Source: JBGPOS01 sp041488155 (GTDB lineage Bacteria; Chloroflexota; Dehalococcoidia; Tepidiformales; Tepidiformaceae). From it: DNA of 25,173 nucleotides. Under the pieces are notes generated by a model. That model was not told where the DNA came from, did no database searches, and saw nothing but the letters and a program-made list of their open reading frames with translations. Below are positions 1 to 7,095 of this stretch, piece by piece; the stretch's first letter is position 1; each line of letters starts with the position of its first letter. The translations under genes were made by a program, and so were the position numbers. The DNA lies in assembly GCA_041488155.1 (NCBI GenBank), contig JBGPOS010000060.1, positions 1-25,173 on the forward strand. Reading direction: 5' to 3'.

Positions 1-131
1 CAGGGGACTGGCTCCAGGTCGTCAGGTGGGCGCAGCACGGGATTGACCTCTACGGCGACCTTGCCGCCGACCCTCTGTGGTCTCAAGACCTTATGACACG
101 CCGCGATCGGGCCGCCTCCAAGCCGAAGTAG
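1..131 (+). CDS. C-terminal end of an unidentified protein (5' truncated by the window)
   Basis: An open frame runs from the window edge (first full codon at position 3) to a TAG at 129-131, giving about 42 residues that start GDWLQVVRWAQHG and end RAASKPK. The tail is rich in Trp, Asp and basic residues, as expected of a soluble protein C-terminus. It ends 16 bases before the stop codon of the convergent GGDEF-EAL gene. I do not recognise the family. The stretch is short enough that an accidental open frame cannot be excluded, though the composition and the tight convergent spacing favour a real gene end. Confidence 0.5.
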   Translation, partial: GDWLQVVRWAQHGIDLYGDLAADPLWSQDLMTRRDRAASKPK

Positions 132-147
132 TGGAGCCCGCGCCGAA

Positions 148-1701
148 CTAAGCGACCTTCCGCTTGTCCCCCGACACGATGCGCGGGAATCGCGCCATCC
201 TCAGCAGGTCCTTCAGGGGCACTGGCGGGCTGAAGAGGAATCCCTGGCCTCTGAGGCAACCAGCTGCGACAAGGGCCTCCAGCTGCTCTGTCGATTCGAT
301 CCCCTCACCCGTCACGGAAGCGCCGATCCCCGCCGTCAACGAGCAGATCGAATGGACGATCGCCAGGGACTTCTTGTTGTTCGGGATGCTGGCCACGAAC
401 GATTTGTCGATCTTGACGCAGTCGAAGTCGATTTTGTCGAGGTAGGCGAGAGACGAGTAGCCCGTGCCGAAGTCGTCGATCGCGACCTTGACCCCTATCT
501 TGCGCAGGGCAGAGACCACGCTCGCCGCCTGGTCCAGGTGGTTGAGGATCGCCGACTCCGTGATCTCAACGCGCAACCGGCCTGGCTCGAGACCTGAACC
601 CTGCAGTGCCCGCCCCACAGCGCGGATGAAGCCGTCGCTCACGAGCTCGCGGGCCTCGACATTGACGCCTACGAACATCCGGTGCGATGGCACGATAGGC
701 GCCTTGTCGAGCCTTGCGATCGACTTGCACGCCTCCGCCATCACGAACGAGTCGATGGCCGACAGCTCCCCGTTCTCGAGCGCGATGTCGAGGAAGTCTG
801 CGGGCGCGAGAGTCCCCAGCCGGGAGTGCTTCCATCGCACAAGTGCTTCGACGCCCACGATGTCGCCCGTGGTGAGGTCGACCTCCGGCTGGTAGAACAC
901 CTCGATCTGGTCGCCATTCAGGGCTTTGCGGAGATCGTTGCTGAGCTGGAGGCGTTCGCGGAGGAACTCGTCGAACGAGTCGTGATAGACCACGATGTGC
1001 GAACGTGGCTCGGTCTTCGCCCGGTACAGGGCGATGTCGGCGCGGCGAAGGAGCTCTGTGGGAGCAAGCGGGTGGTCGATCCGGCTGGAAGACATGCCAA
1101 CGCTCACGTCGACGAAGAGCTCGTACCCGCCAACCGTGAACGGGGCCTGCATAGTTTCGAGCAGGGTGGTCGCGATGGCTGTAGCGTCGGCTTCGGCCGA
1201 TGGGCCCACCGTCAGCACCGTGAATTCGTCGCCCCCGAGCCTTGCCACGACTCCCGCCGTAGAGCCCACGCTGTTCAGGCGAGAGGCGACCGCCCGGAGG
1301 AGCTCGTCGCCGATCTGGTGCCCGAGGGTGTCGTTGATAGCCTTGAACCGATCGAGGTCCAGGAAGAGGAGCGCACAACCCTCGGCCTCACCGGTGGCGG
1401 CCCGGAGGGCCGTGTGGAATGCGGCGCGATTGGCGAGGCCAGTGAGCGGATCTCGCAGGGCGCTCGCCGCCGCCGAACTTGCACCGCGCAACGCATCGGA
1501 ATAGGTGTTGGAGATCTCTCGAAGCGCGGCGGTCCGGATGGGCCGGGGCTCGGCGTCGGAATCGGATTGTTGCGTCAGGTGGACCAGCGCTCTCACATCG
1601 CGGTGGAGGCGGCGATGCGAGAACTTGGTAATGACGAGCCACACGAGGGCGATTCCGGCTACGGCGAGGGACACAAACGCGCCGGCCGGTTCAAGATTCA
1701 C
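148..1701 (-). CDS. Membrane-anchored GGDEF-EAL cyclic-di-GMP turnover protein
   Basis: This 517-residue protein combines a diguanylate cyclase domain and a c-di-GMP phosphodiesterase domain. One N-terminal membrane segment (about residues 8-25) is followed by a short basic linker and a helical stretch. The GGDEF domain covers about 85-240 with an intact GGDEF motif at 156-160. I see no RxxD inhibitory site just before it. The EAL domain covers about 255-505, with EAL at 285-287 and recognisable ITES, DDFGTGYSS, KIDKSFV and EGIES motifs, so the phosphodiesterase residues look complete. It has no obvious sensory domain beyond the membrane anchor and linker. The start is a GTG. It is a single gene: the next gene on this strand, hicB, is more than 200 bases upstream. 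Which activity dominates cannot be read from the sequence. Confidence 0.93.
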   Translation of the reverse strand: MNLEPAGAFVSLAVAGIALVWLVITKFSHRRLHRDVRALVHLTQQSDSDAEPRPIRTAALREISNTYSDALRGASSAAASALRDPLTGLANRAAFHTALRAATGEAEGCALLFLDLDRFKAINDTLGHQIGDELLRAVASRLNSVGSTAGVVARLGGDEFTVLTVGPSAEADATAIATTLLETMQAPFTVGGYELFVDVSVGMSSSRIDHPLAPTELLRRADIALYRAKTEPRSHIVVYHDSFDEFLRERLQLSNDLRKALNGDQIEVFYQPEVDLTTGDIVGVEALVRWKHSRLGTLAPADFLDIALENGELSAIDSFVMAEACKSIARLDKAPIVPSHRMFVGVNVEARELVSDGFIRAVGRALQGSGLEPGRLRVEITESAILNHLDQAASVVSALRKIGVKVAIDDFGTGYSSLAYLDKIDFDCVKIDKSFVASIPNNKKSLAIVHSICSLTAGIGASVTGEGIESTEQLEALVAAGCLRGQGFLFSPPVPLKDLLRMARFPRIVSGDKRKVA

Positions 1702-1831
1702 TCAGGGTGCCCCGTAGTTCACGAAGTAATCGCGCGGCGCCGCTCCCTGCTGCTTAGATTCGGGTGCGCTAGCTACATTGTCGGCAGATTGCTGGTGCTG
1801 GCGCAGTCGTAACCGCTCAGCCAGTGCCCTT

Positions 1832-1896
1832 TAGTGGCGAAAATGGCGCGTGCCCGTGAACACCATCGCCAGGCCTTCGGGGTGCAGCAACTGATC
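1832..1896 (-). pseudogene. Decayed duplicate of the purH 3' end
   Basis: On the minus strand this stretch reads as the C-terminal end of PurH, AMVFTGTRHFRH then a TAA stop, the same peptide that ends the intact purH at 2171. The 40 bases 1832-1871 match 2172-2211 at 38 positions. Weaker similarity continues to about 1896 with a one-base deletion that breaks the frame relative to purH. The two copies are exactly 340 bases apart and flank the hicB-like gene. This looks like the remnant of a purH end left when the cassette carrying hicB entered, or brought in from another purH allele. It has no coding role now. Confidence 0.8.
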
Positions 1897-1918
1897 CGAA
1901 TTCGGAGTTCAGTGCCTC

Positions 1919-2152
1919 TCAGGCAGCGACATGAACGGCGACAGCCTCTGGAGGCACGTCCTCTCGCGGGACCGGCAATCCGTCGATCCTGAGCGACTCT
2001 ACGTGGAGGGCTATCGCTTCCCTGGCCATCGCCAGAGCTTCCTCTCGCGTCTCTCCTTGAGTAAAGCAGCCGGGAAGCGCCGGGACCGACACCGCGTAGC
2101 CGCCTTCGGGGTCGGGCTCGAGGATGACCGTGTAGGTGTAGTCATTCGGCAT
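1919..2152 (-). CDS. HicB-like antitoxin-fold protein, orphan
   Basis: This 77-residue protein matches the HicB/DUF1902 partial RNase H fold: an opening strand (YTYTVILEPDPEGGY), the hallmark VPALPGCFTQGET turn, then a helix (EEALAMAREAIALHVESL) and a short acidic tail. In typical modules HicB neutralises the HicA mRNA interferase. No hicA-sized frame is visible on either side, and there is no extra C-terminal DNA-binding domain. The ATG at 2152 is preceded by GGAG about ten bases upstream. The gene starts 18 bases after the purH stop in the same direction, so it can ride on purH transcription. It lies between two copies of the purH 3' end. It is probably a solitary HicB-fold protein; its function is unknown. 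Confidence 0.85.
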   Translation of the reverse strand: MPNDYTYTVILEPDPEGGYAVSVPALPGCFTQGETREEALAMAREAIALHVESLRIDGLPVPREDVPPEAVAVHVAA

Positions 2153-2170
2153 AGCATTCTTACTCCAGCA

Positions 2171-3736
2171 TCAGTGGCGAAAGTGGCGCGTGCCCGTGAA
2201 CACCATCGCCACCCCATACTGGTTGCAGCAATCGATCCCGTCCTGGTCGCGCATGCTCCCCCCGGGCTGAACAATCGCTGACACCCCCGCCTGGCAGGCC
2301 TTCTCGATCGAGTCGCCCCAGGCGAACGGAAAGAAGGCATCACTCGCCAGTGCCGCCCCGCGGACTTCCGCACCCGCCTTCTCCATCGCTATCTCTACGC
2401 TCTTGACGCGGTTCGGCTGGCCGCTGCCCATCCCCAACAGGCGGCCCTCCTTCGCCACCGTGATGGCGTTGCTCTTTACGTGCTTCACGCAGCGCCAGGC
2501 AAACTTGAGGTCATCGAATTCGGCAGGAGTCGGCCGCCTGTCGCTGACGACCTCGAACTCGATCGACTCAGGCGTACGGTCGTCGGCCGTCTGGACGAGC
2601 CAGCCCCCGCCGACCTGGCGGAAGGCGATTCCGCCACCAGACCGGGGTCTGGCTTCGAGGATGCGGAGGTCTTTCGATTTGCCCTTGAGCGCCGTCAGCC
2701 CCTCCGGGGTGTAGGCAGGCGCGACCACGATCTCGTAGAACATCCGGGTCGTGCCGTCGGCCGGGTTGCGGAACTCGCGCAGTTCGCGCGCGAGCGGTTC
2801 GTCGATGGGCCGGTTGAAGGCAACGATGCCCCCGAAGGCGCTCGTGGAGTCGCCCCGGACGGCCAGCCGGTAGGCTTCGAGCAAGTCTTCGCGAGTAGCG
2901 ACGCCGCAGGGGTTGGTGTGCTTCACGATGACGCACGTCGGGCCGGGGAAGTCGTTCACTGCGTTCCAGGCGGCGTCGGCGTCCAGGTAGTTGTTGTAGG
3001 ACATTTCCTTGCCATGATGCTGGACTGCCGTTGCGATCCCGCCCCGGCCGTGCTCGCGCAGCGAGCGGTCGACGTAAAACGCAGCCGTCTGGTGAGGGTT
3101 CTCGCCGTAACGAAGGGGCGACGCCAGTTCGAGCGGTAGGGTGAGTGCAGGTGGGGGGGGCTCGCCGTCCCAGAGCCATTCTGCAACCGCGCTGTCGTAG
3201 CTCGCGACGTGCTGGAAGGCCTTCCAGGCGAGCCGGCGGCGCATTGAAGACGAGACTCCGCCGCCACGCAGGGCTTCGAGCACCGGCTGGTAGTCGGCCG
3301 GATCAGCGACGACGATGACGTCGCTATGGTTCTTCGCGGCCGCGCGGAGCATCGTCGGGCCGCCGATGTCAATGTTCTCGATCCCCTCCTCGAACGAGAC
3401 CCCGCCCGGCCTCGTGACAGTGGCGTAGAAGGGGTAAAGGTTGCACGCGACCAGGTCGATGGGGGCGATACCGCGTTCACGAAGGGCGGCGAGGTGAGCG
3501 GGGAGGTCGCGGCGAGCGAGGATGCCGCCGTGTACGGCCGGGTGGAGAGTCTTGACGCGGCCGTCGAGCATCTCGGGGAAGCCCGTGAGGTCTTCCACTC
3601 TAGCGACCGGGATGCCCGCCGCTTTGATCGCAACATAGGTGCCGCCAGTCGAAACGAGGTCCCAACCCATCTCGACGAGACCCCTGGCAAAGGAGTCGAT
3701 ACCGGTCTTGTCGTAGACACCGATCAGCGCGCGCAT
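2171..3736 (-). CDS. purH: Bifunctional AICAR formyltransferase / IMP cyclohydrolase
   Basis: PurH carries out the last two steps of purine synthesis: formylation of AICAR by 10-formyl-tetrahydrofolate, then ring closure to IMP. The 521-residue length is normal. The N-terminal MGS-like cyclohydrolase domain (about 1-150) shows the DKTGI, STGGT and DGRVKTLHP signatures. The formyltransferase domain follows and holds the catalytic Lys272-His273 in VKHTNPCG, and the protein ends with the family-typical FTGTRHFRH. I chose the ATG at 3736 because GAGGAGAG lies just upstream; an in-frame GTG at 3751 would overlap that ribosome site. The leader carries a candidate ZTP riboswitch and terminator, which fits a gene that consumes the ZTP precursor AICAR (ZMP). 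The gene follows the ECF operon on the same strand. Confidence 0.97.
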   Translation of the reverse strand: MRALIGVYDKTGIDSFARGLVEMGWDLVSTGGTYVAIKAAGIPVARVEDLTGFPEMLDGRVKTLHPAVHGGILARRDLPAHLAALRERGIAPIDLVACNLYPFYATVTRPGGVSFEEGIENIDIGGPTMLRAAAKNHSDVIVVADPADYQPVLEALRGGGVSSSMRRRLAWKAFQHVASYDSAVAEWLWDGEPPPPALTLPLELASPLRYGENPHQTAAFYVDRSLREHGRGGIATAVQHHGKEMSYNNYLDADAAWNAVNDFPGPTCVIVKHTNPCGVATREDLLEAYRLAVRGDSTSAFGGIVAFNRPIDEPLARELREFRNPADGTTRMFYEIVVAPAYTPEGLTALKGKSKDLRILEARPRSGGGIAFRQVGGGWLVQTADDRTPESIEFEVVSDRRPTPAEFDDLKFAWRCVKHVKSNAITVAKEGRLLGMGSGQPNRVKSVEIAMEKAGAEVRGAALASDAFFPFAWGDSIEKACQAGVSAIVQPGGSMRDQDGIDCCNQYGVAMVFTGTRHFRH

Positions 3737-3761
3737 GGCCTCTCTCCTCACATGAAATGAG

Positions 3762-3795
3762 AAAAGGCCCCGGCGCCAGGCGTGGCGGCGGAACC
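3762..3795 (-). terminator. Intrinsic terminator in the purH leader
   Basis: On the minus strand GGTTCCGCCGCC pairs with GGCGCCGGGGCC across a six-base loop (11 of 12 pairs, counting two G-U), followed directly by TTTTC. It sits between the aptamer-like sequence and the purH ribosome site. That position is expected of the expression platform of a transcription-controlling riboswitch. Confidence 0.75.
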
Positions 3796-3797
3796 TT

Positions 3798-3876
3798 CGG
3801 CCCAGGCGAGCGACCGTTGCTTCAGTGCCGGGCTCCCCCGCGGTGCTCCGCGTCTCGCCAGTCGCCCGACGCCCTC
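3798..3876 (-). promoter_or_regulatory. Candidate ZTP (pfl) riboswitch upstream of purH
   Basis: The minus-strand leader contains the conserved blocks of the pfl motif in order. First comes GGGCGACTGGCG inside a GCGTC/GACGC helix. Then come CACCGCGGGGGAGCC and, after a variable stretch, CTCGCCTGGGC. A terminator hairpin follows immediately. pfl RNAs bind ZTP/ZMP, signals of low 10-formyl-tetrahydrofolate, and are known upstream of purH and folate genes. In this arrangement ligand would let transcription proceed into purH. The call rests on reading motifs by eye; a covariance-model search would settle it. Confidence 0.75.
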
Positions 3877-3882
3877 AGTCTA
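3877..3882 (-). promoter_or_regulatory. -10 box for the purH leader
   Basis: TAGACT on the minus strand lies immediately upstream of the first conserved aptamer block, placing a start site about where the aptamer begins. The -35 region is poor. It would give purH its own promoter although the ECF operon ends only about 20 bases upstream. Confidence 0.45.
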
Positions 3883-3900
3883 CCATCGGCGGGGCCGCTG

Positions 3901-4728
3901 TCATCTCATCTCACTCCAGGAGAACCGGTCGTGGAAGCGGAGAAGAGCGCGGAGGAGAGGCCCCCCCGCGGTGGCCAGCACGAGCGCGTTGCAGGCGCTA
4001 CGCATCAGATCCCAGCCAAAGCTCGTGAGGAAGTAGAAGTTCCAGTAGCGGCGAAGGGCCTCGGCCACGCCGATCCCAGGCTGGTAGCTCACGTCAGGGC
4101 CCCCGGCCCAGAACGGCCACGACCAGAGGTTCGTGATCGCGCCGAAGAGAAGGCCCCAGGCGACGCCAAAGGCAACCACGACGGCAAGCTCCGCTCGGCC
4201 GCTGAGGCGCGCCCGCTGCACGACGGGGCGCAGACACCCTGCGCTGAGGCCCATCCACGCGCTGGCGAACATCTGGAAGGGCAGCCACGGCCCGGCGCCC
4301 CCCGTGACGATTGCACTGAGGAAGAAGGAGAGAGCGCCCAGCAGGAAGCCCATGCGGGGCCCGAAAGCGTAGGCGCCGAGGATGACGAGAAAGAAGTACA
4401 GGTTCGCCCCGGCTGGCAGGGTCACGGTGCGGAGGACCGCCGCCATCGCTGAGAGCACGGCAAGAGCCGCCAGCGACTTGCTGTTGAGGCCGCCGCCGGT
4501 GAGCTCAGCAACGATAAGGACCAGGCAGAGTGCAGCCACTCCCGCGAAGATCAGCGGCGCGTCCGTGTTGTGAGCGAACCCGTCGGTGGCGGTCGAAGTA
4601 GCGCCGGCCGCGAAAAAGGGGTTCAGGTAGGCGACGAGGCCGAGGAGGTTGAGCATCACCAGCGTGAGAGTGCTCAGCGATGGCGCGACGAGGCGTGGGG
4701 CGCGGGCGAAGGGCCGGTCAAGCGCCAT
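3901..4728 (-). CDS. ECF transporter S component, probable cobalamin-binding subunit
   Basis: This 275-residue integral membrane protein has about six hydrophobic segments (for example residues 23-37, 55-75, 95-140, 150-175 and 195-215). The pattern includes GANLYFFLVILGAYAFGPRMG, like ECF substrate-capturing (S) proteins of the CbrT/riboflavin-transporter-like group. S components bind the vitamin in the membrane and topple with the EcfT-EcfA module. Cobalamin specificity is inferred from the B12 riboswitch heading the operon and from the transcobalamin-like neighbours, not from residues. The ATG at 4728 has GGAGG eight bases upstream and overlaps the end of the beta-domain gene by 11 bases. 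A longer upstream frame exists, but it is Arg/Pro-rich antisense-like sequence and was rejected. It is the last gene of the operon. Confidence 0.85.
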   Translation of the reverse strand: MALDRPFARAPRLVAPSLSTLTLVMLNLLGLVAYLNPFFAAGATSTATDGFAHNTDAPLIFAGVAALCLVLIVAELTGGGLNSKSLAALAVLSAMAAVLRTVTLPAGANLYFFLVILGAYAFGPRMGFLLGALSFFLSAIVTGGAGPWLPFQMFASAWMGLSAGCLRPVVQRARLSGRAELAVVVAFGVAWGLLFGAITNLWSWPFWAGGPDVSYQPGIGVAEALRRYWNFYFLTSFGWDLMRSACNALVLATAGGPLLRALLRFHDRFSWSEMR

Positions 4729-5524
4729 GTCGTCGCCTCCAGGTGAGGGCAGCAACGATCGCCAGCGCGAGGGCGCCGGCGACGGCCAGGAAGGCGATGA
4801 GTGCTCCGGAGTCGCTGGACCGGTCAGCAGCCGCGGCGGCTCCGGCAGGTTCTGGGGTCGTGGGCGAAGTCCCCGCCCCGGCTCCCTGGGCCACTGTGCC
4901 GGTCGCGGGAGGCGCCTCCGCTCCAGCGCTTCCCGAGGCCGGACTGGCCAACGGCGGCGCGGGCTGGTGGGCCGTCGAGCCATCCGCCGTGGGTTGGGTC
5001 GTCGGTGCAGGGGGTTGGACGGCGCCGCCCCTGGGGGCGTGCCCGCAGACGGTCTCGAAGGTCAAAGACCGGGGCGCCGGAGCGCTATTGGGTCCGCCCG
5101 GTCCCCACTTCCAGCCCTGCATGTCGCCGTCCCTGGAACTCTGGAGCAGAAAGCCCAACGCCGAATAAACCCAGGACTGGCCGTACTTCTGCGTAAAGAA
5201 AGCCCAGTAGGTACAGCTCGATCCGCCGGAGCACTTCGACGTGCAGCTATCGAAGCTGCTCGCGCTACGGGAGCCTTCGTTCGGGTTGGCGCCAACGGAG
5301 CAGACGAGCCCGTTGAACTGTTCGAAGGCAACGTTGGCCCGGGCGAGGAGGCGGTCACCGCTCAGGGAGTCGCCGGCGAAGGGGACGCAGTAGGTGTCGA
5401 TAGTCCCGTCGCCGTGCTGGACGACGAGCCCCGCCTCCCCGTCGGCCCGGGCCGCGGTCGCAAAGGCCACCGCCAGGAAGGCGATCAGCAAGAGGGGCGC
5501 CACGCGGACCGCGGAACGTTTCAT
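4718..5524 (-). CDS. Membrane-tethered transcobalamin beta-domain-like (DUF4430-like) protein
   Basis: This 268-residue exported protein has a signal peptide (about 1-27: MKRSAVRVAP then a hydrophobic core ending ATAARADG). A folded domain follows (about 30-160), then a Pro/Ala/Thr-rich linker (about 165-235), a single membrane helix (about 240-260) and a basic RRRHGA tail. The folded domain has six Cys and contains TYWAFF, SWVYSALGF and, at 132-141, DGDMQGWKWG. This resembles the DGDxxGWxWG turn of bacterial proteins related to the beta domain of animal transcobalamin and intrinsic factor, which covers bound cobalamin. Its start overlaps the ATPase stop by four bases (ATGA), so it is co-translated with the transporter. 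I infer that it helps capture B12 at the cell surface. It could instead be a general ECF-associated adhesin-like protein. Confidence 0.72.
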   Translation of the reverse strand: MKRSAVRVAPLLLIAFLAVAFATAARADGEAGLVVQHGDGTIDTYCVPFAGDSLSGDRLLARANVAFEQFNGLVCSVGANPNEGSRSASSFDSCTSKCSGGSSCTYWAFFTQKYGQSWVYSALGFLLQSSRDGDMQGWKWGPGGPNSAPAPRSLTFETVCGHAPRGGAVQPPAPTTQPTADGSTAHQPAPPLASPASGSAGAEAPPATGTVAQGAGAGTSPTTPEPAGAAAAADRSSDSGALIAFLAVAGALALAIVAALTWRRRHGA

Positions 5525-7095
5525 GCCCTCGACACCTGTTCGGCCGCGACCGCGCCCGGCACCACCCGGGCGACCTGGGTAGCGAGCGGCCCTCCGCTGC
5601 CGAAGGCGACGTGCGCTGGGAGGTCGAATTGGACTTCGCCTGCCTCGAGGCCGACTGCGCGGGTCGCATAGCGGGCTGCGGACTCGATGTCGTGCGTGGC
5701 GACGATCGCGGCTCCGCCGGCAGCAGCGTGAGCCCGCAGGCGGGCAGCCAGCCACTCGCTGGCAGCCGCGTCAGCGCCGCGGGTGGGCTCGTCCAGCAGC
5801 CACACGCGAGGCTCGTGAGCGAGCATCGCCGCGATAGCCACTCGCTGCTGCTGCCCGACGCTGATGTCGCGCGGGTTGTTGTGGGCGAGGGCTCCGATGC
5901 CCCAGGCCTCAAGCACGTCGCCGGGGGAGCCACCTGCCATTCGGCGGCTCCGGACCGTGTCGGCGATCTCGACGGCGACCGTGTCGTGGTAGAGAGCGAT
6001 CGCCGGATCTTGGGGCACGAAGCCCGCAAAGGCTGTCCGGTCCTGGATCGAAGCCGGCGCAACCTTATCGGCGAAGCTTATGCGGCCCGCAAAGGGCCGC
6101 TCCAATCCGGCGACTGCCCGGAACAGAGTCGACTTTCCACTACCGTTCGGTCCGACGAGGGCCACGATTTCGCCTTCGCGGACGGAAAGAGTCGCGTCGC
6201 GCAGCGCCACCTGTTCGCCGTACGCAACCGAGACGCCCTCGAGCGATAGCATCAGGTCGCCAGGCGTCCGAGGTTGCGCGAAGGCCGCCACCGCGAATCT
6301 TTCTCCGGACAGCATCGCCAGTGCCTCGGCGGCGCTCAGGGGCAGCGGATCGAGGCCGAGCCGGCGGCCTAGCCTGCAGACCGGGGGCACTGCGCGAAGC
6401 TTTGACGCGGCCTCCCGGGGCGTCATCGCCGAGACAACCCCCGATTCCACCTCGATCACTGAATCAACGACCGGCAACAGGCGATCCAGGCGGTGCTCGG
6501 CCAGAAGGGCAGTGAGCGAACCGCGCCGGTGGAGGTCGACCAGGGTGGCGAGCAACGCCTCCGCGCCCTGCGGGTCGAGCTGCGAGGTGGGCTCATCCAG
6601 AAGCAGCAGGCGCGGCTCTAGCGCCAGCACCGCGGCGATCGCCACGCGCTGGCGTTCGCCGCCGGAGAGTGTGGTGACGCGCCGGTGGCGGAGTGGCTCA
6701 ATCCCGATAGCGTCGAGCAGCGCGTCGATGCGGCGGTGCATCTCGGACGGTGCGACGCCCTGCTGCTCCATGCCGAAAGCCACTTCGTCTTCGACGGTCT
6801 CCGCGATCGCTTGGGCCTCCGGTTCCTGGAAAACCATCCCCGCCACGGTCGCCATTCGGCGGGCAGGGGTGTGCGCGGGGTCAAGACCCGCGACTTCGAT
6901 CGAGCCAGACAGACGCCCGCCGTGGAACTGAGGGACGAGACCGTTGAAAAGACGCAGAAGCGTCGACTTGCCCCCGGCAGATGGCCCAGCGACCAGCGTA
7001 AAGGCCCCCTCCGAAACTTCGAGGTCAACGTCGCGGAGGACCAGCCCTGGCGACGAGGGATAGCGGTAGGCGACGCCGCGGAGGCGCGCGATCAC
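5521..7095 (-). CDS. Energy-coupling factor ATPase with two ABC domains (fused EcfA)
   Basis: This 524-residue protein holds both ATPases of an ECF transporter in one chain. Domain 1 (about 1-235) has Walker A GPSAGGKST, signature LSGGERQR and Walker B LLLLDEPTSQLD. Domain 2 (about 285-500) has GPNGSGKST, signature ISVGQQQR and LLDEPTRGAD. The second signature has Val in place of the usual Gly (SVGQQ for SGGQQ), which is tolerated in many ECF ATPases. ATP hydrolysis here drives the EcfT/S complex. The start is a GTG that overlaps the EcfT stop by four bases (GTGA), and the gene ends in an ATGA overlap with the beta-domain gene. This is typical of translationally coupled transporter operons. 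Confidence 0.95.
   Translation of the reverse strand: MIARLRGVAYRYPSSPGLVLRDVDLEVSEGAFTLVAGPSAGGKSTLLRLFNGLVPQFHGGRLSGSIEVAGLDPAHTPARRMATVAGMVFQEPEAQAIAETVEDEVAFGMEQQGVAPSEMHRRIDALLDAIGIEPLRHRRVTTLSGGERQRVAIAAVLALEPRLLLLDEPTSQLDPQGAEALLATLVDLHRRGSLTALLAEHRLDRLLPVVDSVIEVESGVVSAMTPREAASKLRAVPPVCRLGRRLGLDPLPLSAAEALAMLSGERFAVAAFAQPRTPGDLMLSLEGVSVAYGEQVALRDATLSVREGEIVALVGPNGSGKSTLFRAVAGLERPFAGRISFADKVAPASIQDRTAFAGFVPQDPAIALYHDTVAVEIADTVRSRRMAGGSPGDVLEAWGIGALAHNNPRDISVGQQQRVAIAAMLAHEPRVWLLDEPTRGADAAASEWLAARLRAHAAAGGAAIVATHDIESAARYATRAVGLEAGEVQFDLPAHVAFGSGGPLATQVARVVPGAVAAEQVSRA

Noticed and set aside
682..1812. Long plus-strand frame opposite the GGDEF-EAL gene
   Set aside because: It is the antisense shadow of a gene with intact catalytic motifs, has no family resemblance, and is rich in Arg, Val and Glu as expected from GC-rich mirrored codons.
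4729..4983. N-terminal extension of the ECF S component
   Set aside because: The additional 85 residues are Arg/Pro-rich and lie in another frame of the beta-domain gene; GGAGG before the ATG at 4728 marks the true start.
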